Of a stretch of 64,000 nt of DNA, positions 28,828-37,302 are shown in pieces. The position numbers and the translations under genes are program-made. Within the stretch, counting starts at the first letter, position 1. Every line of letters starts with the position of its first letter. The DNA comes from Solirubrobacteraceae bacterium (lineage in GTDB: Bacteria; Actinomycetota; Thermoleophilia; Solirubrobacterales; Solirubrobacteraceae). The stretch lies in contig JAICYC010000005.1 in the NCBI GenBank assembly GCA_025934395.1, forward strand, positions 1 through 64,000, in the 5' to 3' direction. Under the pieces are notes generated by a model. That model searched no databases. It was not told the origin of the DNA and saw only the letters and a program-made list of their open reading frames with translations.

Positions 28828-28841
28828 CACTTGTACAAGTG
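28828..28841. promoter_or_regulatory. Palindromic operator candidate between arsR-type gene and cupin gene
   Basis: A perfect 14-base palindrome, CACTTGTACAAGTG, lies in the 96-base divergent spacer. Size and placement fit an ArsR-dimer site controlling both directions. No promoter hexamers are clear enough to call. Confidence 0.6.
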
Positions 28842-28883
28842 ATACCTTGTGAGCGACATACACCACTGCCAAGGAGTTTCGCG

Positions 28884-29309
28884 ATGGCCGACATCACGGT
28901 AAAGCGCTTCGATGAGATGGAGTCCGCCCTCGGCGGCTTGTTCGTGCGCGCACGAGCAGAGCTCGGCGTGCGCGCCTTCGGCTTGCAGGTGATCGATCTG
29001 CCGGCGGGCTTCGAGGGCTATCCCGAGCACACCCACCAGGACTCATCCTCGGATGCGACCAGCCACGGCCAGGAGGAGGTCTACGTGCCGCTGGAAGGGG
29101 ACGGCACGCTGATCGCTGGCGATGAGCGCTTCGAGCTGTCGCCTGGCATGGCGGTGCGCGTCGGACCCGCACAGACTCGCAAGATCGTCCCGGCCAACGG
29201 TCGCTTGCGATTGCTGGCCATAGGCGGTGTGCGCGGCAAGCCTTACGAGGCGGTTCCTTTCAGCGAGCTGGATGCCGGGGAGACATCCGGAAAGCCCTCA
29301 GCGTCGTGA
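28884..29309 (+). CDS. Cupin-domain protein
   Basis: A 141-residue single-cupin protein: YPEHTHQDSSSDATSHGQEEVYVPLEGDGTLIAGDERFELSPGMAVRVGP. The HTH...E spacing of cupin motif 1 is present, but the His of motif 2 is replaced (ARVGPAQTRKI region), so metal binding may be partial. The ATG at 28884 follows AAGGAG at ideal distance. It probably shares control with the divergent ArsR-SRPBCC pair. Substrate unknown. Confidence 0.85.
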   Translation: MADITVKRFDEMESALGGLFVRARAELGVRAFGLQVIDLPAGFEGYPEHTHQDSSSDATSHGQEEVYVPLEGDGTLIAGDERFELSPGMAVRVGPAQTRKIVPANGRLRLLAIGGVRGKPYEAVPFSELDAGETSGKPSAS

Positions 29310-29427
29310 TGAAGCTCCCCGCGCAACTCGAGCCGATCGAGTTCCTCGCGACGGCTCGGCGCGGGGTATCGGAGCCTGCCCCCAGGCCCCGATGACCTGT
29401 GGAGGGAAGGCCCGTACCCGACTGCTC

Positions 29428-30090
29428 TCAGCCGTCGAGTGGGACGAGCCCGCTCTGGTAGGCGATGACGACGAGTTGGGCGCGGTCCCGCGCGTGGAGC
29501 TTGAGCATTGCGCGGCTGACGTGCGTCTTGACGGTCAGCGGACTGAGGGACAGCTGCTTGGCGATCTCGTCGTTGGACAGTCCACTGGCGACAAGGATCA
29601 TGACCTCACGCTCGCGGACGGTCAGCTCGGACAGCGCGGGGTGGACTGCGGTGCGGGATGGGCGCCGTGCGGCGATGTCTGCGATCAGCCGGCGGGTGAT
29701 CCCTGGGGAGAGGAGCGCGTCGCCGCCGGCGATGACCCGGATCGCGTGCAGGAGCTCGGCCGGCTCGGTGTCCTTGACCAGGAAACCGCTGGCGCCTGCC
29801 AGCAGCGCATCGTAGACGTACTCGTCGGTCTCGTAGGTGGTCACGATCAGCACCTTCACGCCAGCCAGGCTCTCGTCGGCCTCGATGCGCTGAGTCGCCT
29901 CCAGGCCGTCGACGCCCGGCATGCGGATGTCCATCAGCACTACGTCCGCACGACGCTGGCGTGCAAGCGCAACTGCCTGTGCGCCGTCGTCGGCTTCGCC
30001 TACGACCTCCATGTCCTCGGCAGAGTCCACCAGCATGCGGAACCCGGCGCGGATGAGCGCCTGATCGTCGGCGAGCAAGACGCGGATCAC
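29428..30090 (-). CDS. NarL/LuxR-family response regulator
   Basis: A 220-residue two-domain regulator: receiver (1-120) with DD at 8-9, phospho-acceptor Asp54 (VLMDIRMPGVDG) and the conserved FLVKD Lys near residue 105, then a GerE-type HTH (about 150-210, LTVREREVMILVASGLSNDEIAKQLSLSPLTVKTHVSRAMLKL). The gene follows and overlaps its histidine kinase by 4 bases. Target genes are unknown; the divergent MMPL transporter beyond the kinase gene is a candidate. Confidence 0.95.
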   Translation of the reverse strand: MIRVLLADDQALIRAGFRMLVDSAEDMEVVGEADDGAQAVALARQRRADVVLMDIRMPGVDGLEATQRIEADESLAGVKVLIVTTYETDEYVYDALLAGASGFLVKDTEPAELLHAIRVIAGGDALLSPGITRRLIADIAARRPSRTAVHPALSELTVREREVMILVASGLSNDEIAKQLSLSPLTVKTHVSRAMLKLHARDRAQLVVIAYQSGLVPLDG

Positions 30091-31301
30091 GACCCACCAA
30101 GGGGCAGGCTGGCGTGGACGCGAAAGCCGCCCGCGGGACCCGGACCCGCCTCCAGATCGCCGCCGACCGCGGCGGCGCGCTCACGCATGCCGGGGATGCC
30201 GTGCCCGCTTCCCTGCCGAGTGGCGCCGGATGGTCCCCCGCCCCCGTCGAGCACCTCTATCTCCAGCCGGTTGGCGGTATACGCGAGCGAGACCGTGGCG
30301 GCGGTCGGGCCGGCATATCGCAACGCGTTGGTCAACGACTCCTGCACGATCCGGTAGGCAGCGAGGTCGACCGTCGGCGGCAGCGGCTGCCCCTCCCCGT
30401 GGACGATGAGGGTGGTGGCGAGTCCCGCGCGCACGATGCCCTCGACGAGGGCGGGCAGCTGGTGCAGACCAGGCGCCGGCGAGGTGGCGTCAGGCTCGTC
30501 GGCTTGGCGCAGCACGTTGAGGATGCCGCGCAGCTCGCGCAGGCCCTCCTTGCTCGCCTGCTTGATCGCCTCCAGAGCCTCGGCGGCCTGCTCGGGCTGC
30601 TCGGCGATGACGTGGCCGGCCACGCCCGCCTGGACGTGGATCGTTGCCATCGTGTGCGCCACCACGTCGTGCAGCTCCCGAGCGATGCGCAGCCGCTCGG
30701 CGTCGACCGCTCGCCGCGCCTGCTCGGCGCTGTCCCGCCGTCCGTAGGCGCGACGGCTCGCAACCCACAGCCCCAGCAGCAGCGCAGCGACAACCTCGCC
30801 CGGGATCAGCGCAAACCCGCCGCCGGTCGCCCCCAACGGATCGAATGCAGCGCTTGCGGCCATGAGCGCGACCATCGTCACGGCCGCGAGGATCACCGCC
30901 CGGACGGTCGGCGCCGCAACCGCAACGGCGTACAGCGCGACGACCGGGTTCAGCAGCGCCGCCCCGTCGAAGTAGCCCGCCCAGGTGTATGCGAGCACCC
31001 CGGCGAGCGACGCCGCGAGCACCACTGCGGGCCGCCGCCGGCGCCAGATCAGCACGAGCGCGCTGGCCGCCACGAGCAGGTAGGCCGCCGGCGGCGCCAC
31101 CGGAACATGCTGGCCCGCCGAGAGCTGGCCGCGGGCGGGGTGGCTCTCGCCGAGCGAGCCGAGGACCGTGAGCAGCGCCATGACGATCGCGAACGCGGCG
31201 TCGAAGGCCAGCGGAGAGCGCCACGCCCCCTCCGCCAGGCGCGCCGCCGACAGCCCCGGCGGGCGGCGAGCAGGGTTGGCGGCGGTGGACCCGGTAGTCA
31301 T
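30087..31301 (-). CDS. NarL-type sensor histidine kinase
   Basis: A 404-residue kinase. The N-terminal half has about five membrane helices (35-52, 70-88, 95-115, 120-150, 165-182). HisKA_3 follows, with the phospho-acceptor His211 in IARELHDVVAHTMATIHVQAG, and a C-terminal HATPase_c with YRIVQESLTNALRYAGPTAATV and GHGIPGMRERAAAVGG. No separate extracellular sensor domain is seen, so it may sense membrane state. It starts 195 bases from the divergent MMPL gene. Confidence 0.94.
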   Translation of the reverse strand: MTTGSTAANPARRPPGLSAARLAEGAWRSPLAFDAAFAIVMALLTVLGSLGESHPARGQLSAGQHVPVAPPAAYLLVAASALVLIWRRRRPAVVLAASLAGVLAYTWAGYFDGAALLNPVVALYAVAVAAPTVRAVILAAVTMVALMAASAAFDPLGATGGGFALIPGEVVAALLLGLWVASRRAYGRRDSAEQARRAVDAERLRIARELHDVVAHTMATIHVQAGVAGHVIAEQPEQAAEALEAIKQASKEGLRELRGILNVLRQADEPDATSPAPGLHQLPALVEGIVRAGLATTLIVHGEGQPLPPTVDLAAYRIVQESLTNALRYAGPTAATVSLAYTANRLEIEVLDGGGGPSGATRQGSGHGIPGMRERAAAVGGDLEAGPGPAGGFRVHASLPLGGS

Positions 31302-31496
31302 TCCCGCGAGCGTAGACCCCGGAGTCGCCGTTGTCGTCGTCCGGTCGAAGGTGCTCGGCTACTCCAACCGGAGTAGAGCGGTTGGCAGGGCACCTCGGAT
31401 GTCGTAGCGGAATTGCCTTCCCCTGGGCGACGACACGCCGGGCGGCGACCGAGATGCTTGCAGGAGTCACCACCCGACCGCGCTCCAGGAGACCCC

Positions 31497-33668
31497 ATGC
31501 CGACATTCACCCGTTTCGTCCTCAAGCACAAGCTGCTGGTCGTCACATTCTGGCTGCTCGTGGCGGCTGCGGGCGCGACGACCGCAAGCTCCACAACCAA
31601 GCGCCTGAGCAACAGCTTCGCTATGCCCGGCGCCGCCTTTCGTGCCGACGCACGGATCCGGGTCCACTACCTCCACAACGGAGCCGAGGATCCGGTCGTC
31701 CCCGTGATCACGTTGCCGGCCGGCACGAGCGTCAACTCCCCCGGCGTCGCCCGGCGGCTGGACCGGGCGTTCGCCGCCGCCCGCGGGGTAGCCCCGACCG
31801 CGCGCGTGGTCAGCTACGCCACCACGCACGACCCGGCGTTCGTCACGCGTGACGGGCGCAGCACCTATGCGCTGGTGTTCACGCCCCAGGACAATCCGGT
31901 GGCGTCTGGCGACCTGGACGCTCGCATGGGGCAGGCGGTCGGCGCTGCCGTTCCCGCCTCCTGGCATGTGAGCGTAACCGGCATCCAGGCGCTGGCCACC
32001 GGCCAGCCGTCAGGCAAGGGCGCCGGCGTGCTGGCTGAGGCGATGCTCGGGGCACTGGGAGCACTGGTGGTACTGGCGTTCGTGTTCGCCAGCTTCCTGG
32101 CGTTCGTGCCGCTGGTGATCGCCGGCATCTCGATTCTCACCACCTTCCTCGCGCTCAACGGGCTCACGCACATCACCGCCGTCAGCCAGATCGTCGAGTT
32201 CCTGATCGCGCTCATCGGCCTCGGGGTGGCGATCGACTACACGTTGCTGGTCGTCACCAGATGGCGTGAGGAGCGTGCCCACGGCCGCCGCGGCGACGAC
32301 GCGGTACAAGCCGCGATGGCCTCGGCCGGCCGCGCGGTCCTGTTCTCCGGGCTCACCGTCGGGATCGGCCTGCTCGCGCTGGTCGTGCTGCCGGTTCCGT
32401 TCCTGCGCAGCGCAGGCATCGGCGGCGTGCTGATCCCGCTGATCTCGGTCGCCGTCGCGCTCACTTTGCTGCCCGTGATGCTCGGCAGCGTCGGCCCGCG
32501 GCTCGAGTGGCCACGCGTGCGCTCCGAGAACACCGCCGGCCGCGGCTGGAGCGCGTGGGCCCGTCTCGTCACCCGCCACCGGGGGCTCGCCGCCATCGCC
32601 GGCACCGCCACCCTCACCGTCCTCATCATCCCCGCGTTCTCGATGCACATCGGAGAGCCCAGCACCGCAGCGCTGGCGCAGACCGGCCCCGCCCACCGCG
32701 CGCTGGCCACCCTGCGGGCCGGCGGCGTGCCCTCCGGCACGCTGACGCCAATCGACGTCCTGACCCGCCCCGACGCAGCTCCCGCCGTCGCTCACCGGCT
32801 CGCCTCGATGCCTGGCATCTCCGCCGCCGTCGCTCCGGTCACGGCGGACTTCCGCCGTGACGGCACGGCGCTGGTCACCGTGCTCCCCCGCGCCGAGACC
32901 AACCTGCCCGCCGGCCAGGCGACGGTGGGCGCGGTCCGCGCCGCGCTGGCGAGCGATCCCGTCGTGCTCGGCGTCGCCGGCTCCGGTCCGGCGACAATCG
33001 ACTTCGCCCATGATGTGTACGGCAGCTTCCCACTGATGCTGGCGCTGATCGCACTGGCGACGTTCGTGCTGCTCGCGCGCGCATTTCGCTCGCTGCTGCT
33101 GCCGCTGAAGGCCGTCGTGATGAACCTCACGTCACTCGGTGCCGCCTACGGCGTCATGGTGTGGATCTGGCAGCACGGCCACGCCAGTCACCTGCTTTGG
33201 GGGATCCCCGCCACGGGCGCGATCACCATGTGGGTCCCGATCATGGTGTTCGCGTTCCTGTTCGGACTGTCGATGGACTACGAGGTCTTCATCCTGGCGC
33301 GCATGCGAGAGACCCACGACGCCACCGGCGACACGCGCACCGCCGTCGTGCAGGGAATCGGACGCACCGGCCGGCTGGTAACCAGCGCCGCATCGATCCT
33401 GGTCATGTCCTTCATCGCCATGTCCACCGGGCCGGAGACCGACCTCAAGGTTCTCGCGACCGGCCTGGGCGTCGGCATCTTCGTCGACGCCACCCTGATC
33501 CGCTGCCTGTTGGTCCCCGCCCTCGTCAGCATGTTCGGCGCGTACAACTGGTGGCTGCCGAGCTGGGCCGCGCGTCTACTCAGGGTCGAGCCGTCTCCGC
33601 TGCAGCCTCCGCGGATGCCCTCTGTGGAGACACCGGTGGCGGTCGAGCCGCGGGCCGTGCATGCCTGA
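31497..33668 (+). CDS. MMPL/RND-family membrane transporter
   Basis: A 723-residue transporter with two halves, each a long extracytoplasmic loop plus a helix bundle. The first transmembrane helix is KHKLLVVTFWLLVAAAGA; the helix blocks include LIGLGVAIDYTLLVVTRWREERAHGRRGDDAVQAAMASAGRAVLFSG and FLFGLSMDYEVFILARMRETHDATGDTRTAVVQGIGRTGRLVTSAA, the paired signatures of MMPL proteins with the proton-relay Asp-Tyr. Exports lipids or drugs in relatives. The ATG at 31497 follows CAGGAGA. It may be controlled by the divergent two-component system (inference). Confidence 0.93.
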   Translation: MPTFTRFVLKHKLLVVTFWLLVAAAGATTASSTTKRLSNSFAMPGAAFRADARIRVHYLHNGAEDPVVPVITLPAGTSVNSPGVARRLDRAFAAARGVAPTARVVSYATTHDPAFVTRDGRSTYALVFTPQDNPVASGDLDARMGQAVGAAVPASWHVSVTGIQALATGQPSGKGAGVLAEAMLGALGALVVLAFVFASFLAFVPLVIAGISILTTFLALNGLTHITAVSQIVEFLIALIGLGVAIDYTLLVVTRWREERAHGRRGDDAVQAAMASAGRAVLFSGLTVGIGLLALVVLPVPFLRSAGIGGVLIPLISVAVALTLLPVMLGSVGPRLEWPRVRSENTAGRGWSAWARLVTRHRGLAAIAGTATLTVLIIPAFSMHIGEPSTAALAQTGPAHRALATLRAGGVPSGTLTPIDVLTRPDAAPAVAHRLASMPGISAAVAPVTADFRRDGTALVTVLPRAETNLPAGQATVGAVRAALASDPVVLGVAGSGPATIDFAHDVYGSFPLMLALIALATFVLLARAFRSLLLPLKAVVMNLTSLGAAYGVMVWIWQHGHASHLLWGIPATGAITMWVPIMVFAFLFGLSMDYEVFILARMRETHDATGDTRTAVVQGIGRTGRLVTSAASILVMSFIAMSTGPETDLKVLATGLGVGIFVDATLIRCLLVPALVSMFGAYNWWLPSWAARLLRVEPSPLQPPRMPSVETPVAVEPRAVHA

Positions 33669-33680
33669 CGCGAAGATCCG

Positions 33681-33724
33681 CATGAGCTCCGACCGCGCGC
33701 ATGAGGTCGGGGTCGGAGCTCATG
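33681..33724 (+). terminator. Long hairpin after MMPL gene, probable terminator
   Basis: A perfect 14-base inverted repeat (CATGAGCTCCGACC, then GGTCGGAGCTCATG) with a 16-base loop begins 13 bases after the transporter stop. No T-run follows, so the call rests on stem quality and position. Confidence 0.7.
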
Positions 33725-33868
33725 TCCACTCACCGGGTGGCTCGACGCGCACGGCGATGACCGCTGCGGCCGGAGCGGTGGGCGATCCGCGCAGCGCGCT
33801 GTGGGGTCCAGCGGTCCCGAGCAACAATGCGCCCGCGGATCATCTCGCTCTGGCGTAGAGTCCGCCGC

Positions 33869-34168
33869 GTGCCTGCTTACGTCCTGCGGCTTCTCGCTCC
33901 GCGCACGAACTTCGCCCAGACCCTGACCGACTCAGAGCGCGAGATAATGAGTCGTCACGCTGCCCACTGGGGCCCGTATCTCGAGCGTGGCGAGATGGTC
34001 GTGTTCGGGCCCGTTCTCACCGACGAGGACTCGTACGGCCTCGCGGTTGTCGAAGCGGAGGACGAGCAGGCGCTGCGCGACTTCGCCGCGCAGGACCCGG
34101 TCGTGACGACCGGAACTGCCGCCTTCGAGGTCGGGCGGCTCGCCGCAGGTCACGTTCGCGGGGCCTGA
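33869..34168 (+). CDS. YCII-related protein
   Basis: A 99-residue protein of the YCII/YciI-like dimeric alpha-beta barrel family: YVLRLLAPRTNFAQTLTDSEREIMSRHAAHWGPYLERGEMVVFGPVLTDEDSYGLAVVEAEDEQALRDFAAQDPVV. GTG 33869 is chosen because homology starts there (VPAYVLRLL). Members are small enzymes or binding proteins of uncertain role; a conserved His (near residue 33) is present. A second, frameshifted YCII gene lies 330 bases downstream. Confidence 0.8.
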   Translation: MPAYVLRLLAPRTNFAQTLTDSEREIMSRHAAHWGPYLERGEMVVFGPVLTDEDSYGLAVVEAEDEQALRDFAAQDPVVTTGTAAFEVGRLAAGHVRGA

Positions 34169-34296
34169 GGGCCAGGGCCGTTGGAAGGACAGTCCGACAA
34201 CCACGCTCCGTGAGAAGCGGGAGGGCGGCCTCGCGCTCGTCCCGAAGTCGACCCTCACGACGCAATCGGGACATCGAAGCGCTCCTGATCGGACGA

Positions 34297-34397
34297 AACG
34301 CGTGAGTGGCGGCGCCGGCCTGCCGATCGAGCTCGCGCCGGGAGAGCGCCACGAGGTGATCGCCTCCTCGGCTGCGCGGCTGCTGCTGCTGACTCCC
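34297..34397 (+). pseudogene. Fragment of cupin gene (truncated at both ends)
   Basis: These 101 bases match 41878-41981, part of an intact cupin gene, with about 8 substitutions and one missing CTG triplet (roughly 92% identity). The fragment encodes SGGAGLPIELAPGERHEVIASSAARLLLLTP in frame but lacks the first 60 or so residues and the end of the gene. It cannot make a working protein. Confidence 0.8.
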
Positions 34398-34502
34398 ATC
34401 AGCCGCTGGAGCTGTTGTTCCCCGCCTGTCCGTCGGGCATCTGTCCATTCGTCACCTGAACAAGAGCCGGCCGTCGAGCCGGGAGCGACCAACGGAGCAG
34501 CG

Positions 34503-34816
34503 ATGGCAAGCTACGTATTCGCATACAGCGGCGGCAGAGGAGTGGCCGCCGACAGGCCGAGCGCAATGCGCAGATGGCCCAATGGAGCCAGTGGTTCAAC
34601 GAGCTCGGTCCGGCTGTCGTGGATGGGGGCGCCGCGGCCGGGTCCGCAAAGACGGTCGGCCCTGGCGGCTCAGTCAGCGATGGCGGCTCACGTGGCCTGA
34701 CCGGCTACTCGATCGTGTCCCCCGACAGCCTCGATTCGGCGGTCGAGCTGGCGAAGGGCTGCCCGGTCCTCGGAATCGGCGGGCCAGTCGACGTCTATGA
34801 CGCGATCGCGACGTAG
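34503..34816 (+). pseudogene. Frameshifted YCII-family gene
   Basis: From ATG 34503 (GGAG upstream) the frame reads MASYVFAYSGGRGVAAD, the N-terminus of a YCII-family protein. The homology then jumps into another frame: ERNAQMAQWSQWFNELGPAVVDGG, VSDGGSRGLTGYSIVSPDSLDSAVELAKGCPVLGIGG, running to a stop at 34816. A one-base change between about 34540 and 34556 would reconcile the two parts. Either the gene is dead or the sequence has an error here. Most of the normal 110-residue length is present. Confidence 0.75.
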
Positions 34817-34937
34817 CAGCGCACGGAGGCGCACGGTCGGAGAGGGCCTTAGGTCCCGAACCGGCCGGCGCCCGTCGCCTGGAGGTACTTCAAGCCCGAA
34901 CGGCGCGAGGCTCCGCCGGCGCAGTCGCCGGATCGCA

Positions 34938-34958
34938 ATGTGCTACGATGTCGCACAT
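34938..34958 (+). promoter_or_regulatory. Leaderless promoter and operator-like repeat for vapBC
   Basis: TACGAT at 34944-34949 fits an actinobacterial -10 element and lies 7 bases before ATG 34957, the spacing expected for a leaderless transcript. It is bracketed by a 6-base inverted repeat (ATGTGC at 34938, GCACAT at 34953) that could bind the antitoxin. A -35 element is not clear. Confidence 0.5.
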
Positions 34959-35199
34959 GAACGTCGGGGTTCGAGACCTACGGAATCACACGGGCCGCGT
35001 GATCGACGCGGTCCAAGCCGGAGAGCGAGTGACGCTGACGGTGCGCGGGGAAGCGGTGGCGGACATCGTCCCGCACGCTCGGCGCGCGCGGTGGCTCGCC
35101 GGCGAGGAGCTGCGCTCGCATCTTGCCGACCGCGCAGCAGACGCCGGCCTGGCTCGCGACCTTGACGAACTTGCAGGTCAAACCGTCGATCAGCTGTGA
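34957..35199 (+). CDS. vapB: Antitoxin of the Phd/VapB type
   Basis: An 80-residue antitoxin: VGVRDLRNHTGRVIDAVQAGERVTLTVRGEAVADIVPH is the Phd/YefM-like N-terminal DNA-binding domain, and the C-terminal half is the acidic toxin-binding region. I prefer ATG 34957 to ATG 34948, because a -10 element lies exactly 7 bases upstream, suggesting a leaderless mRNA. The stop overlaps the toxin GTG (GTGA). It probably represses its own operon. Confidence 0.88.
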   Translation: MNVGVRDLRNHTGRVIDAVQAGERVTLTVRGEAVADIVPHARRARWLAGEELRSHLADRAADAGLARDLDELAGQTVDQL

Positions 35200-35603
35200 A
35201 TCGGCCACACGCTGGCCTGCTGGACACTTCGATCTTCATCGCGCGCGAGTCGGGTCGAACCCTGGGCGAGCTCCCCGAACGCGTCGCGATCTCCGTTGTC
35301 ACGATCGGCGAGCTCCAGCTCGGCGTACTCGCTGCCTCGGACGCGTCGGCGAGAGCTCGCCGGGCGGACACACTTGCCTTGGCTCGCGCAGCCGACCCGA
35401 TCCCCGTCAGCGAGGCGGTCGTGGCCGCGTGGGCGCGCCTCGTCGCCGACTGCCGAACGGCAAACGTGCATCGAGCGGTCAAGGTGATGGATGCTCTGAT
35501 CGCTGCGACGGCGGTTGAGCACGGGCTGCCGGTCGTGACGCAGGACAGCGACTACGAGCAGATGAGCCGAGCCCACGAGCCCTTGCAGGTCCTCACGGTC
35601 TGA
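35196..35603 (+). CDS. vapC: PIN-domain toxin VapC
   Basis: A 135-residue PIN-domain ribonuclease toxin. The acidic active-site residues are visible: Asp in LLDTSIFIARE, Glu in ISVVTIGELQLGVLAA, Asp in KVMDALIAATAVEHGLPVVTQDSDYEQM (two Asp). VapC toxins cleave tRNA or rRNA and are held inactive by VapB. The GTG at 35196 overlaps the vapB stop. Confidence 0.92.
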   Translation: MNRPHAGLLDTSIFIARESGRTLGELPERVAISVVTIGELQLGVLAASDASARARRADTLALARAADPIPVSEAVVAAWARLVADCRTANVHRAVKVMDALIAATAVEHGLPVVTQDSDYEQMSRAHEPLQVLTV

Positions 35604-35705
35604 CGAGCGCGGACCGGCAGCGCCGTGGTGGTCTCCTGTGAACGTCGCAGGGGCTCACCGACGGCGCCCCGTCTGGCCGCCGCTGCGACCGGCACCCAGG
35701 AGGGC

Positions 35706-35753
35706 GGGCCGCCTGCACGGGATCGTTTCGTGCGATTTCCCGTGAAGCGGCCC
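35706..35753. terminator. Bidirectional terminator hairpin
   Basis: Nested inverted repeats form one hairpin: GGGCCGC with GCGGCCC (7 bases), CACGGGA with TCCCGTG (7), then TCG with CGA around a short T-containing loop. It lies between the convergent vapC and DUF892 stops. Confidence 0.7.
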
Positions 35754-35766
35754 AGCCCGTTGGGTT

Positions 35767-36273
35767 CTACGCGACAGCGACGACCTTGATGCCCTCGGCG
35801 GCTATCTTCTCCGTCGCCGAGCGCGCGGTTTGGAGAGCGTGCTTCTCCTGCTCGAGGTTCTGGTTGAGCAGAGCAGCGACCTCCGATGCGCCACGCGCTT
35901 GTGCGTGGATGATGAGCGTTTCGTAGACGGCGATCTCGTGGTGCTCCGCCTCGACTGCCGCCGAGAGGATCACAGCGTCGAGGAGCGACTCATCCGTTTT
36001 CTTGATCGTCGCCTTGCCCTCCTTCGCGATGCCTTCGATCGCGCCGCAGGGAGAGTCGTCGATCTCCTCGCCGAGCAGCTTGAAGCACCGTTCGATGTTC
36101 GCGACGTGCCGTCGCGTCTCTACGCGGTGCTCGCGAAGCGCCTGTTTGATCTCCGAACGCTGGGCCTGTTCGTCGAGTTCGCCGAGCACGTCGACGAGCT
36201 GCTTCTCCATCGTGAGCGTCGCTCCGAGCTTGAAGGTGAAGACCTCCTCGGGCGTTTCAAGTTTCTCGAACAT
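35767..36273 (-). CDS. DUF892 (YciE/YciF-like) ferritin-like protein
   Basis: A 168-residue protein of ordinary DUF892 length: ETPEEVFTFKLGATLTMEKQLVDVLGELDEQAQRSEIKQALREHRVETRRHVANIERCFKLLG, then ESLLDAVILSAAVEAEHHEIAVYETLIIHAQARG. The Glu and His residues of the four-helix ferritin-like site are present (EHRVETRRH, EAEHHE). The ATG at 36273 follows CAGGAGTAG. Probably a stress protein that binds a di-metal site. It is a distant paralogue of the longer protein at 20042. Confidence 0.88.
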   Translation of the reverse strand: MFEKLETPEEVFTFKLGATLTMEKQLVDVLGELDEQAQRSEIKQALREHRVETRRHVANIERCFKLLGEEIDDSPCGAIEGIAKEGKATIKKTDESLLDAVILSAAVEAEHHEIAVYETLIIHAQARGASEVAALLNQNLEQEKHALQTARSATEKIAAEGIKVVAVA

Positions 36274-36828
36274 TCTCTACTCCTGTCTGTGACGGTGGTG
36301 AGATCGTCCGTGCGACGGCGAGTGCTCGTGCGGCACGCGGCCGGTCTCCTGGGGGCATTCCGCGAGAAGCTCTGCGGCATGCTCAATCGCTCGCGCCGCT
36401 CGCCTCGAACTCGTGTCGCTCGAAGGCGAGGCTGTTTCTCGGTGCGCGTGCCGGCCTGCCCATCTGGGCCACTCGGGATCGGCACCCCGCCTCATTCGAG
36501 ACAGGTCCGTACTGGTCCGTGGCGGCGGTACAGCCGGCTGACTGAGCGGTACCCCCGCCAGCCGAAGCCAACCGGTCGAGGCGGCGGAAGCGTAACGATC
36601 GGGAGCGCTTCGGGGGTGTCCAGTGGCCAAAGCGGCCACCCCCGTTCGCGTCAATGCCAGCGGCTGATCTCGCCCGCCGGGAGGCCGCGAAGCCTTTGCC
36701 CTCGGCGCGCTTTGAGGTCCGCCGGGTAGGCGCCCCAGTCGCTGGTGCAGCTGCAAGGACCCGCCGCGATGACGAGGCGGAGTCAGTGGCAGCTGGCAGC
36801 CGGCGCGGGGCACGGACGGCTGCGCAGA
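36274..36828. other. Stretch without a recognisable gene
   Basis: Several frames are open, but none combines a ribosome site with family-like sequence. A hairpin (GTGGCC at 36623, GGCCAC at 36634, loop AAAGC) flanked by G5 and C5 runs could serve as terminator for soxR, though it is about 190 bases past the soxR stop. Confidence 0.5.
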
Positions 36829-37278
36829 TCAGCGCGCCGGGCGATCGCCGAGCCAATAGCGCGGGCCGGGGCCCAGGTCGGCGGCTCGGTCGTCGGGGTT
36901 TGCGAACTTGCAGCGGTCGAGCGAGAGGCAGCCACACCCGATGCATTGCGTCAGTCCGGCCCGTAGGCGTTCGAGCTCGGCGATCCGCTCATCGATCCGC
37001 CCTGTCCACGTGCTTGACAGTCGCGTCCAATCGCGCCGCCTGGGCACCTGCCCCGCGGGGAGCTTCGAGAGCTCGTCGGAGATCTCCTGCAGCGTGAGCC
37101 CGACGCGCTGGGCGAAGACAATGAAGGCGATCCGGCGCAGCACAGCTCGCTGGTAGCGACGATGGCCCGAGCCCGCCCGCTCGGAGCTGATCAGGCCGCG
37201 GTCCTCGTAGTAGCGCAGCGCGGACGCGGCTACACCGCTGCGTTTTGCGACTGCGCTGATCGTCATCAGGGAGGACAT
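36829..37278 (-). CDS. soxR: Redox-sensing MerR-family activator SoxR
   Basis: A 149-residue MerR-family regulator: DNA-binding N-terminus (MTISAVAKRSGVAASALRYYEDRGLISSERAGSGHRRYQRAVLRRI), a dimerisation helix, and the [2Fe-2S] cluster motif CIGCGCLSLDRC with Cys112, Cys115, Cys117 and Cys123, which is diagnostic for SoxR. It activates genes when redox-cycling compounds oxidise the cluster. It faces the DUF5519-PPOX fusion gene across an 88-base spacer that holds a SoxR-type promoter. Confidence 0.96.
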   Translation of the reverse strand: MSSLMTISAVAKRSGVAASALRYYEDRGLISSERAGSGHRRYQRAVLRRIAFIVFAQRVGLTLQEISDELSKLPAGQVPRRRDWTRLSSTWTGRIDERIAELERLRAGLTQCIGCGCLSLDRCKFANPDDRAADLGPGPRYWLGDRPAR

Positions 37279-37302
37279 GCCGAGAGTGGATCCCTTCGAC
37301 CC

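Noticed and set aside
28828-28841. Transcription terminator at the palindrome
   Set aside because: It has no loop and lies between divergent starts, so an operator is more likely.
33661-33858. Small plus-strand gene after the MMPL transporter
   Set aside because: The frame runs through the terminator hairpin, has no ribosome site and low-complexity composition.
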